Source: Beroe ovata (lineage: Eukaryota > Ctenophora > Nuda > Beroida > Beroidae). Taken from it: a stretch of 11,028 bases of DNA. Shown in pieces: positions 1 to 6,770 of the stretch; position 1 is the stretch's first letter; every line of letters starts with the position of its first letter. A program made the translations under genes and the position numbers. The stretch is from positions 38,383-49,410 of the forward strand of contig CAMPET010000244.1 of the NCBI GenBank assembly GCA_946803715.1, read 5' to 3'. Below the pieces are notes generated by a model, which saw only the letters and a program-made list of their open reading frames with translations, was not told where the DNA came from and searched no databases.

Positions 1-123
1 AGGGTAGGGAACAGGCCACAACCGAACCAAGGGAAGAAGCAGCCGCGCGGTGGGGGGAGAGCTGCTGCTGCCGGCCCTGGCAGAGGCGGGGTTCAGCGGA
101 ACAAGAAACAGGAAAATAGCTAG
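1..123 (+). CDS. possible C-terminal coding end of a gene entering from the left (partial)
   Basis: Frame 1 is open from the first base to a TAG at 121-123, about 40 codons. The translation is rich in Gly, Arg, Lys, Gln and Ala, with GGGR, AAAA and GRGG stretches and a basic tail ending in KKQENS. It looks like a disordered RGG-type C-terminus of an RNA-binding protein, but no family can be named from so little. The stretch is clearly GC-rich, and the sequence becomes AT-rich right after the stop, as at a coding to 3'UTR boundary. No AATAAA is seen close by. The alternative is a chance opening in GC-rich non-coding DNA. The gene start, exon boundary and identity lie outside the window. Confidence 0.3.
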   Translation, partial: RVGNRPQPNQGKKQPRGGGRAAAAGPGRGGVQRNKKQENS

Positions 124-862
124 AACTCTCTGCATCTTTATCTGCTGCAACAGTATCAAATAATATGATGCTTATTTTTTAAGTATCATTTGAGCCGGAG
201 TGCAAATTTTGCTTTTGAATTCAATACTTACTACTTAGACATTCGAAATTGAACTGAAATTAAAAACAGTCCCAGACCGGGCAATGACCAAGCGTAATGC
301 ACTCGTACTAAATTCATCGCCCTAATTTCCCCTAATTTTTTGAAAATTCTTATTTTTGTCTCTTTCTCGGAAAAACAGACATGAATCCACGTATTTTTAG
401 GAGCTGATTCCAAATCACCTCATGTCACCTCATGGTAAAAATGCTTCCCTGGCGAGTTATGGGCGAAAAACTAATTCGGTCACTTGACCTGACATTTTCC
501 CACTTAATCGCGTTTTAAACCCTCGGGTTAGAATTTGGGTCAGGGTTAGGGTTTGGAGGTGTCCTGTGCATTAGGGTTTGGGGTGGGTCAGGAAACGGAA
601 AAACCTAAGTCACGTGATATTGATTAAATTATAGGGCGATGGATTTAGTAAGAGCCAGCTGAAGAGAACGATTTCGTGAGTATAATTGGGGTTACAATTT
701 CGTGGGTTGCTGTTGAGATCAATGGATTTATTCACCTTCTTTAGCTTTGGACACATAATTTGAAATGACTTAAAGTTAAAAGCAATTGAGATTCATCAAC
801 TTAAGAGATGAAAGTGACATGACACATCAGATCACCGACCACCGTGTGAAATATTTAAGTAA
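124..862. other. non-coding stretch, AT-rich, with telomere-like words and small duplications
   Basis: No convincing gene is seen on either strand. An exact 10-bp tandem duplication (TCACCTCATG twice) lies at 415-434. A degenerate G-rich/TTAGGG-like patch lies at 521-592, with perfect TTAGGG at 546-551 and 571-576. Short open frames here have no recognisable motif and are taken as chance. Confidence 0.6.
521..592 (+). repeat. degenerate telomere-like TTAGGG patch
   Basis: Two perfect TTAGGG hexamers (546-551 and 571-576) sit among near-variants such as GGGTTAGA, GGGTCAGGG and TTTGGGGTGGG. The patch is short and imperfect, so it is at most a decayed interstitial telomeric-like or G-rich simple repeat, not a telomere. 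Confidence 0.4.
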
Positions 863-1119
863 GGGGCGCGCAACGTGTGCATTGCACAGGCGTCAGGCAC
901 TCAGGCAGTCAGGCAAGGCCAAGGGTGGAATTGCATTTGCTTGCCTGGCTGGCAAAGCTAAGCCCTTTGACGCGGGTTGAGCGTTAGCGACGCGCGCGAA
1001 ACCCGGGCGGGCCTATCGTATTCGTAGACACTAGACAGACAGCTACAGGCAAAGATGAAAGAATTACTTTTGCGCGGCGTTGCCGGATGTTATCTGTCTG
1101 TGCACACGTTGCGCGCCCC
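863..1119. repeat. 19-bp perfect inverted repeat bounding a CpG-rich segment
   Basis: The 19 bases at 863-881 (GGGGCGCGCAACGTGTGCA) recur as an exact reverse complement at 1101-1119, 219 bp apart. Inside are a triplicated CAGGCA 8-bp unit (894-915) and several GCGCGC words. The arms stop matching both outward and inward apart from a weak indel-containing match inward. This could be a small decayed inverted-repeat transposon, but no target duplication was found at its edges. Confidence 0.5.
894..915 (+). repeat. short 8-bp tandem repeat (CAGGCA core, 3 copies)
   Basis: CAGGCA occurs at 894-899, 902-907 and 910-915, separated by two variable bases, giving an 8-bp period. Confidence 0.6.
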
Positions 1120-1394
1120 TATTCTACTCAGTGAACTGAAAAGTCGTAGAAAGACGCGCAGCGCGCGCGGAGTATTTGGGTCACGCAGCGCGGGAACATA
1201 TCTGTCCAATGTTTTCTGCGCGCGCGCCTTCATCGAAGGCCGAAACAGGCGCAAGCGATGCAAAACCGCTGTTGCATTGCATGATGCAAGCCGCAAAATT
1301 GCGTCAGCGCAATTCAATTGCATTGTTGTCATGTCTGTTGATGCTCATGCTAGACGGAGACCGCTGATGCAACTTCAAGCGGCCCGGCTTGCTT

Positions 1395-1469
1395 GAGAAT
1401 AAGTTTGTGCCGCGCGCGTGCAATTGTGCAAAACGAAATTCTCGGCAGGGCCAGGGTCTATCATCGATC
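1395..1469 (+). repeat. copy 1 of a GCGCGC-containing dispersed repeat
   Basis: It contains GAGAATAAGTTTGTGCCGCG, then a CG-rich core, AAAACGAAATTCTCG, and ends TCTATCATCGATC. The same order recurs in shortened form at 1628-1672 on the same strand and inverted at 1709-1770. It carries an extra ~8 bases (TGCAATTG) in the core relative to the other copies. Confidence 0.65.
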
Positions 1470-1495
1470 AACATTCAACAACGCAATTGCGTCAG

Positions 1496-1589
1496 TTGTA
1501 GGATTTTACCCTACCCTCGGTGCGCGCGATTTTCAATCCGCCCGCCAGGGATAAAATCCCGCCAGCAAGGGTAGGGTGAAATCCTACAA
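1496..1589. mobile_element. 94-bp MITE-like element with 22-bp terminal inverted repeats
   Basis: The termini 1496-1517 and 1568-1589 are inverted repeats matching at 21 of 22 positions, starting TTGTAGGATTT and ending AAATCCTACAA. They are flanked by an identical 9-bp direct repeat, TTGCGTCAG, at 1487-1495 and 1590-1598, which fits a target-site duplication. The interior is about 50 bp, with a further GGGAT...ATCCC mini-hairpin. It cannot encode a protein, so it would be non-autonomous. A 9-bp duplication would suit Mutator-like transposases, but no family can be assigned from the ends. Caution: TTGCGTCAG also occurs at 1299-1307, so the flanking match could be local repetitiveness. Confidence 0.6.
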
Positions 1590-1627
1590 TTGCGTCAGCG
1601 GCGAAGCGGATGTCTGATTCTGAACAT

Positions 1628-1770
1628 GAAAATAAGTTTGTGCCGCGCGCGCAAAACGAAATTTTCGACAGGCGCCGACGGCATGACCGTAAAAACCTTC
1701 ACAATTGTCGATCGATGATAGATCCTGTCGAGAATTTCGTTTTGCGCGCGCGCGGCTCAAACTTATTCTC
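1628..1770. repeat. imperfect palindrome (copies 2 and 3 of the GCGCGC repeat, head to head)
   Basis: Copy 2 (1628-1672) and inverted copy 3 (1709-1770, pairing part about 1724-1770) form an imperfect hairpin of about 45 bp per arm with a loop of roughly 50 bases. The arms carry AATAAGTTTG, a run of alternating CG, CAAAACGAAAT and TCGACAGG. Copy 3 is the closer inverted match to copy 1 at 1395-1469, sharing the TCTATCATCGATC end that copy 2 lacks. This suggests a foldback-type or rearranged dispersed repeat. Confidence 0.65.
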
Positions 1771-1772
1771 AG

Positions 1773-2167
1773 ACAGCGGTCTAGCATCGCCAGACAACCT
1801 TCACAATATCGTACGTGTACTCGTAGTAAGCGCCGCGCAATCAAGATTTCACTCGGGACCATTATAAGTATAATGCGGGCCCCGGGGCTTATACTTATAG
1901 TTATACTGTGCGGGCCGGAATTGATCCTTGCCTCAGCAGAAATTGGATTGGAGGAACGGAAATCAATAGTGACCGGGAGCCTTAGCGTTTCACATGGCAT
2001 AGCCTCCTAAAACTTCAACCACAAGAGACTGAGAAGCAGGATTTCAGTTGGCAATGGTGATTGTATGACATTGATGCTACTTATCATATAGAGTCGATGC
2101 AGCGACCATAATGCCGGTATGTCCAATGTCAGTCACAGTCATCAGTCAGGCTTATACTTATAGTTAT
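1773..2167. other. non-coding stretch with a duplicated 19-mer
   Basis: No gene is supported. The 19 bases GGCTTATACTTATAGTTAT occur exactly at 1886-1904 and again at 2149-2167. The first copy lies beside an inverted ATAAGTATAA (1864-1873) and a GCGGGCCCCGGGGC palindromic patch. The rest looks like unique or decayed DNA. Confidence 0.5.
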
Positions 2168-2455
2168 TCAGGCGTTTAGGATGCGTTTGGGGTGCATTTA
2201 GGATGCATTTAGGCGGCGTTTTGGGAGCATTTAGGAGGCGCCAAAGGGACAGTTGATAGCGTTGTACTTAATATGCGGGGGTCATTTCGGGTGCATTTAG
2301 GAGGCATTAAGGGGGCATTTAGGGTGTGTTGAGGGTGCATTTAGGGTGAGTATATTTAGGGCATATATGGTGCAAAAAAGGAGCCCAAGGGTGCATACAG
2401 GGTGCGTTTAGGGTGTATTAAGGATGCATTTAGGGTGAGTTTAGGGTATATCACT
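2168..2455 (+). repeat. degenerate minisatellite, unit about GGTGCATTTAGG
   Basis: About 290 bp are dominated by variants of an 11-13 bp unit: GGTGCATTTAGG, GATGCATTTAGG, GGGCATTTAGGG, GGTGCGTTTAGG, GGTGTATTAAGG. The array is interrupted near 2235-2280 by sequence that does not fit (ending in TATGCGGGGGTC), and unit length drifts. It has no coding potential. Confidence 0.75.
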
Positions 2456-3425
2456 TTACACTTACTGTGTATCCTCTCTACCGAGCCATTAAAAATTCAG
2501 TATCTCACTAAAAATGGCCAAGAGGCAAGACCGGATACAATGCAGTGATTTACACTAACAGTCGGTAAACTACCCAATCAGAAAGCAGCCTGTAGGGCGA
2601 GTGTTGGCTAGTCTGTGTGTTGGCTAATCTGTTTAGTGAACATCCGACAGGCATGTCTGTCGAGTCCTGGATCAAATTGTTCAAGGTTGACCTAGGGATC
2701 TGAACACTAACAGACAACAGAACAAGTTCAAAGTCATTTTGCCACCCCCCCCCATTAAGCTTGTAATCCACCCAAAAGGCTTTATATCATAGTATCATAT
2801 CCCTTTCAGACTTTTCCGTGAAACGGGGGGGGGGTTGGGTCCGTGATTACGCAATATTTCCCTTCTGAGAGGGGGGGTTGACTTTGAGCCATGAAATGCC
2901 GAAATTTTGATTACGTAATAAGTATACGGTCCCTTATGACAAAGAAAGTTTCCTAGTACCCTTTCCCCTGTACTCAGCAGGTACACGGGGCTAGCAGACC
3001 ACCTGGCAGCAAATTCTGCCAGTAAACTCTGTGCTTGGGATTAACGGGAGGTCATACTGTAATGTTAGTTCTCAGTACATCGTCATTTACCCCATAAACC
3101 TGTCAAGAAATAGGAATGTTACCTTCAAAATTGTAGGGACACTGTTCACTGTGACGAATGGTTTTGTGAATGTGTACACTATCGGATTGCCTTTATGATT
3201 AATGCCTTTAGTCTAGGTGTGCACTGTGCAAGGAACGCATTCTCACTCACGTCACATTTCAAATTTAGCACAGCGGACCAGGTTGTATCGGCGCTTTGTT
3301 CATTTATTGTTACTATCATGGGTGGTATTACGTCTCTCAGGTGAAACACATTTCATCAACGCAGTCGTAGTCTGCATTACGATATTCGTTTTTGTGAAAG
3401 TCATATTGATGGATTCAACCTGTGT
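2456..3425. other. non-coding stretch with homopolymer G/C runs
   Basis: No gene is supported on either strand. Recognisable pieces are a 16-bp tandem duplication (GTGTTGGCTAGTCTGT, 2601-2632, one mismatch), a C9 run at 2745-2753, G10 at 2825-2834 and G7 at 2871-2877. Each G run is followed by GATTACGCAATA or GATTACGTAATA (about 2846 and 2910). Short open frames are interrupted and lack motifs. The part nearest 3569 may be the 3'UTR and downstream flank of the receptor gene. Confidence 0.5.
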
Positions 3426-3431
3426 TTTATT
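3426..3431 (-). promoter_or_regulatory. candidate poly(A) signal for the receptor gene
   Basis: TTTATT on the plus strand is AATAAA on the gene's strand, about 140 bases past the receptor stop codon. A second one lies at 3303-3308, about 260 bases past the stop. The spacing is ordinary for a short 3'UTR. A hexamer alone is weak evidence. Confidence 0.4.
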
Positions 3432-3518
3432 AACCGTTGAAAAGCAACACATTGTCCACTGAGAGATTCACAGAGAGATAAAGTGATATTCGTTTGAATG
3501 AGATCATGATCAAGTGCT

Positions 3519-3556
3519 GAATAGGGAAGAAACTCAGGAATAGGGAAGAAACTTAG
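3519..3556. repeat. 19-bp tandem duplication in the receptor 3' flank
   Basis: GAATAGGGAAGAAACTCAG at 3519-3537 is followed directly by a copy with one change (C to T) at 3538-3556. It ends 13 bases outside the receptor stop codon. Confidence 0.8.
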
Positions 3557-3568
3557 GAAAAATCATAT

Positions 3569-4723
3569 TCAAATAGTCGTTTCAAATTCACAGATGAACT
3601 CTTCACCCTCACCATTACCGAGTTCATTGTCATCATCTGCATTAGCCACGTGTATGTATGTTGTCAATAAACCACGTTGACAGGTTTCTATGGGAACACG
3701 CAACATTACAACCTGGTTCTCTCGACGATGGATGTGGGTCATGAGCTGTGAGAACATGTCGACCATGTACTCCCTGAAACCCTCCAATCGGGTCATGTAT
3801 ACTAAGGGGTTAATGGTTGAGTTGAGCGGAGCCCCCAGGATATAAGAGGTTCCACCTACATAGGGCATGCCCCAGATGGGATTGCCAATTGCTGTCATAT
3901 CATCCTCCTTTAGAACCAGGGCTTTGAAGAGGAGGGAGCTACAGTACAAAGCGATTGGGGTATTGCAAATCAGATATGTGGTGATGAATGCGCTCATTGT
4001 CATCATGCTGTGAAAGTGGTGTTTTCGTCTCCGGATTCTTTGTCTTCTCTGCCGACATACTCTGTAAACAGTCCGTCCCACCGACGCGAAGAAGCATGCC
4101 AATATGATGGGTAATGGCAAAATATAGATTAAGCCAGGAATATATGCAAGGAGGATGGATTTCAGTCTGAATGGGAATATGTATTCAAAGTTGTAGTTTG
4201 GAATACATGAACCAACAGCACTCAGATAAATGTAATCGCCTCCCATTAAAAGCGGTGCAGCTTCTAGGATGACGAGGAAAGATAAATCTCCAAGAATGGC
4301 TCCAATCACACTCCTTGTTGTTGCTATAGCTGAGTATGGGCGGAAAATTTTCAGTGTCCTGAGCACACTGACAATGCTCACTAGATGCGCACTAAATTTC
4401 AGCAACAAGCTCCACATGAATCCCCACACTCGGCAAAAGTAGTTATCACCGTAGGCCATCGGGTTTCGCCCTGTCAGGTAACTCACCGAAATGAATACAG
4501 TCATCAAGCATACTAAGATGTCGACATTGGCAATAATCCTAAACACCAGAGAAAAATATCCCTTTCGTTTACAGAAAAATGCGATAGTCAAGCTGTTCAG
4601 AGCTATTCCGAGGAATATACACATAGCCAGGAGGACGCCAATAGTTTTCACGAATGCGTCCTCAATTCCTGGGTTCAATGACTCTTGTACTTTTTGCCAT
4701 ATCGTCTCAAGTCTATTCTCCAT
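3569..4723 (-). CDS. class A (rhodopsin-like) G-protein-coupled receptor, orphan, intronless
   Basis: This 384-residue seven-helix receptor at the plasma membrane probably couples an unknown ligand to G proteins. Seven hydrophobic helices fit at about 26-50, 58-82, 97-120, 138-160, 188-212, 240-268 and 287-309. Family marks are Asn43 in helix 1, Asp68 in helix 2, Cys97 and Cys173 for the usual extracellular disulfide, Pro256 in helix 6 (CNTP where CWxP is usual), NPLVY at 305-309 and a helix-8-like RLEGFREYM. Position 121-123 reads LRT instead of DRY, with Arg122 kept and Pro129 seven residues on. Trp of helix 4 is missing. The third intracellular loop is very basic (about 217-238) and the C-tail is acidic. 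The N-terminus is short, without a signal peptide or N-glycosylation site. The start is the first Met; an ACAG just upstream could be a 5'UTR splice acceptor. The ligand is not predictable. Confidence 0.93.
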   Translation of the reverse strand: MENRLETIWQKVQESLNPGIEDAFVKTIGVLLAMCIFLGIALNSLTIAFFCKRKGYFSLVFRIIANVDILVCLMTVFISVSYLTGRNPMAYGDNYFCRVWGFMWSLLLKFSAHLVSIVSVLRTLKIFRPYSAIATTRSVIGAILGDLSFLVILEAAPLLMGGDYIYLSAVGSCIPNYNFEYIFPFRLKSILLAYIPGLIYILPLPIILACFFASVGRTVYRVCRQRRQRIRRRKHHFHSMMTMSAFITTYLICNTPIALYCSSLLFKALVLKEDDMTAIGNPIWGMPYVGGTSYILGAPLNSTINPLVYMTRLEGFREYMVDMFSQLMTHIHRRENQVVMLRVPIETCQRGLLTTYIHVANADDDNELGNGEGEEFICEFETTI

Positions 4724-5023
4724 ATGGAACTGTAATGATGTTGTTAAATTTCAAATTTATCGTTTCGAAACGGATTGTGTATTGTTACTTACTAGACACC
4801 TCACTCCATCAAGTCGTTCAAATATAGTTGTGCCTATATTATATGTATTATATATGTAATAATGTAATATATTATATATGTAGAAAGTTTAATCTAGCAA
4901 GTCGAGTTCCTCACTCGGGGCCTAAAGTGAGAAAGACAGTCAAGATCGGGAAAGAGATGGAAAGGGACAGAGTTACAAATATCTACATTCCCTACACTGG
5001 GGGAAGCCTAGTCGGTATATCTT
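4724..5023. other. receptor upstream region with AT-rich simple repeat
   Basis: This is the 5' flank of the minus-strand receptor. On the gene's strand, TTACAG lies just before the start codon and could end a 5'UTR intron. A TA-rich run (TATATTATATG/TATATATGTAATA) fills about 4830-4880. No clear TATA box or initiator can be defined, and no gene is seen. Confidence 0.4.
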
Positions 5024-5037
5024 GATATTATGCAACT
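5024..5037 (+). repeat. left copy of a 14-bp direct repeat bracketing the PLE region
   Basis: GATATTATGCAACT occurs here and again at 7562-7575, with a near copy at 7583-7594. The two exact copies enclose all recognisable PLE fragments plus the foldback element, so they could be a target-site duplication or remnants of the element's terminal repeats. Confidence 0.4.
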
Positions 5038-5145
5038 ATATTGATATTAATACTAGATTAGTAGAAAAATCTCGCCAAAACAGTGCGCAACTTCTTAGAA
5101 GAAGAAAGGGCTTTATGAAAACGAATGACGACAAGTTTTAATGAG

Positions 5146-5192
5146 TGTGGCCCGATACGTGTTTCATGACGAGTCAATCATCAGGGAACTAA
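5146..5192 (-). ncRNA. possible decayed hammerhead-ribozyme-like motif in the PLE tail
   Basis: On the minus strand the core words occur in hammerhead order: CTGATGA (5178-5184), a short self-complementary TTGAC TC GTCA segment as stem II, then GAAAC (5161-5165), a short ACGTATC stretch, and GGGCC. The GGG could pair with UCC just before the core as stem I. Penelope-like elements are known to carry minimal type I hammerheads, which fits the context. Weak points are the mismatch at the base of stem II, a 2-nt loop, and a stem III with at most one or two pairs. Activity is doubtful. Confidence 0.3.
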
Positions 5193-5344
5193 CACGTTCA
5201 CATAATTGGGGAAATACAGCCTCGTTGCTCTTCTAGAAACTACATCGTTTTAACAAAATGACTATTTAAACTATTAAATTTTTAAACGAAAAATTAGATT
5301 GAATTGATAAGGGTTTCGAAAATTATGTTGAAACGAAATGAGAA

Positions 5345-5410
5345 GACGTACACTTTCCTTTGAGCATAAATTTATTGCTATGCCCACATCTTTGCTGGAA
5401 GGATGGCAAG
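5345..5410 (-). pseudogene. possible C-terminal fragment of the PLE protein
   Basis: Read on the minus strand, this short stretch has an NLC motif followed by KE (around 5367-5381), reminiscent of the NLC-x-E motif that ends PLE GIY-YIG proteins. It lies directly beyond the left end of the foldback element, while the rest of the PLE protein lies beyond the right end. The match is short and only suggestive. The frame stops soon after. Confidence 0.3.
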
Positions 5411-6738
5411 GGCGATTGAAAATTCAACTCTTATTGCCGATTATAATCGATAGAATGTCGATGAAATATCGATTCCAAAGCGCCTAGGCGATGATTATAA
5501 TTGGGGGCGACGCGAACCACTAAATACGGCCGGTTGTCGATTTTTTATAGTCGTTTCCCTTTTAAAACGCTTTTCCGACGATATGAGTCGACAACAGTCG
5601 ATATTTTATCGATAATATCGCTTCAGTATCGATAATAACCGGTTTTAAGTCATACTTAAATCGAATATTACCACTCTACACTAGACAAATAACAGAGTTT
5701 TCCGCCTGATTTCTCCTATTTTATAAAATCGAATATAAACGACAACGAATCGCTTAATTATCGATTTCTAAATACCGGATTATTGTCGAAATTTTGTCGA
5801 TATTATCGCTTCTCAGTCGCTTTTGAAATGAGGCAAAAGTACGAAAAATCATCGCCATTGATCTCACACATCCGAGTCAAATCCGAGTCAAATCAAGTCG
5901 CAAATCCCATGTCACGTTTTCGTCACACTTTTCGCTCCTTCCAGATAACTCCTAGACATCCTATCTAGTATCTAGCAACCAACAGTCATTTCCGACAGGC
6001 CGCTGTGAAAGTGTAAGTGATGATGTGAGAGTGATATGAAAGTGAAAGTGACGAAAAATGATAATTAAACTCGATGAATATCGATAATATTCAAAGAGAA
6101 CGATCAAATACCGTTATCTTATGTGTTAGATCAATGGTGATGAATTTAGATTTTTCGTACTTTTTGCCTCAATTCAAAAGCGACTGAAAAGCGATAATAA
6201 CGACAAAATATCGATGTCGGTAAAATCGCCAAAATGTCGACAATAATCCGGTATTTGGAAGACAAAGGGGGCACAAAAAGGGGTATTTTGTGGCCGAAAA
6301 GGGGGCGTCGGTACAACAGTCAAAGACCTCGATAATTAAGCGATTCGTGGTCGATAATATTCGATTTCATAAAATAGGAGAAATCAGGCGGAAAACTCTG
6401 TTATTTGTCCGGTGTAGAGTGGTAATAATCGATTTGAGTATGACTTAAACCGGTTATAAACGATGCTGGCGATTATTACTTGTATTTTTCAGCAGAAGTG
6501 ATACAGAAGCGATAATATCGATAAAATATCAACTGTTGTCGACTCCAATCGTCGGAATAGCGTTTTAAATGTGAAGAGAAAATAAAAAATCAACATCAGG
6601 CGGTTTTTTAGCGGTTTGCGGTGCCCCCAATTATAATCATCGCCTAGGCGCTTTGGAATCGATATTTTTGAAAAAATCGATGTTTTATCGACATTTTATC
6701 GATTATAATCGGTAATAAGAGTTTGATTTTCAATCGCC
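5411..6738. mobile_element. foldback (long inverted repeat) element, non-autonomous, ATCGAT-rich
   Basis: The left arm 5411-5871 and right arm 6121-6738 are reverse complements over their whole length, with high but imperfect identity, around a 249-bp non-matching centre. Shared landmarks in mirrored order include GGCGATTGAAAAT ends, CCGATTATAATCGAT, TTCCAAAGCGCCTAGGCGATG, AATTGGGGGC, GTCGACAACAGT, CCGCCTGATTTCTCCTATTT, AATACCGGATTATTGTCGA and GGCAAAA-GTACGAAAAATC. The right arm is longer mainly through extra segments of about 72, 38 and 19 bp. Both arms are crowded with ATCGAT/TATCGATA words, so each can also fold on itself. No coding frame and no target duplication were found. It resembles foldback or large MITE elements, mobilised in trans by an unknown transposase. 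Confidence 0.8.
5872..6120. repeat. central spacer of the foldback element with short tandem repeats
   Basis: This part does not match between arms. It begins with an 11-bp tandem (CCGAGTCAAAT, about 2.5 copies, 5872-5902) and later has a run of GTGAAAGTG / GTGATATGAAAGTG-like units (about 6004-6052). It has no coding potential. Confidence 0.55.
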
Positions 6739-6770
6739 GAAAAAACGATGCGTTTTCCGTGGGACAAAGG

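Noticed and set aside
521-592. Telomere or subtelomere
   Set aside because: Only two perfect TTAGGG words in a degenerate patch; no array.
1055-1396. Open frames on both strands in the CpG-rich block
   Set aside because: Overlapping frames on both strands lie across inverted repeats with no domain; the stop scarcity follows from GC content.
1584-2010. 138- and 101-codon frames over the palindromic repeat
   Set aside because: They read through inverted repeat copies on both strands; no recognisable protein.
2139-2145. TCATCAG as a second hammerhead core (minus strand CTGATGA)
   Set aside because: No GAAA follows at the needed spacing and there is no stem II.
5402-6747. Target-site duplication of the foldback element
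   Set aside because: Bases outside 5411 (GATGGCAAG) and 6738 (GAAAAAACG) do not match.
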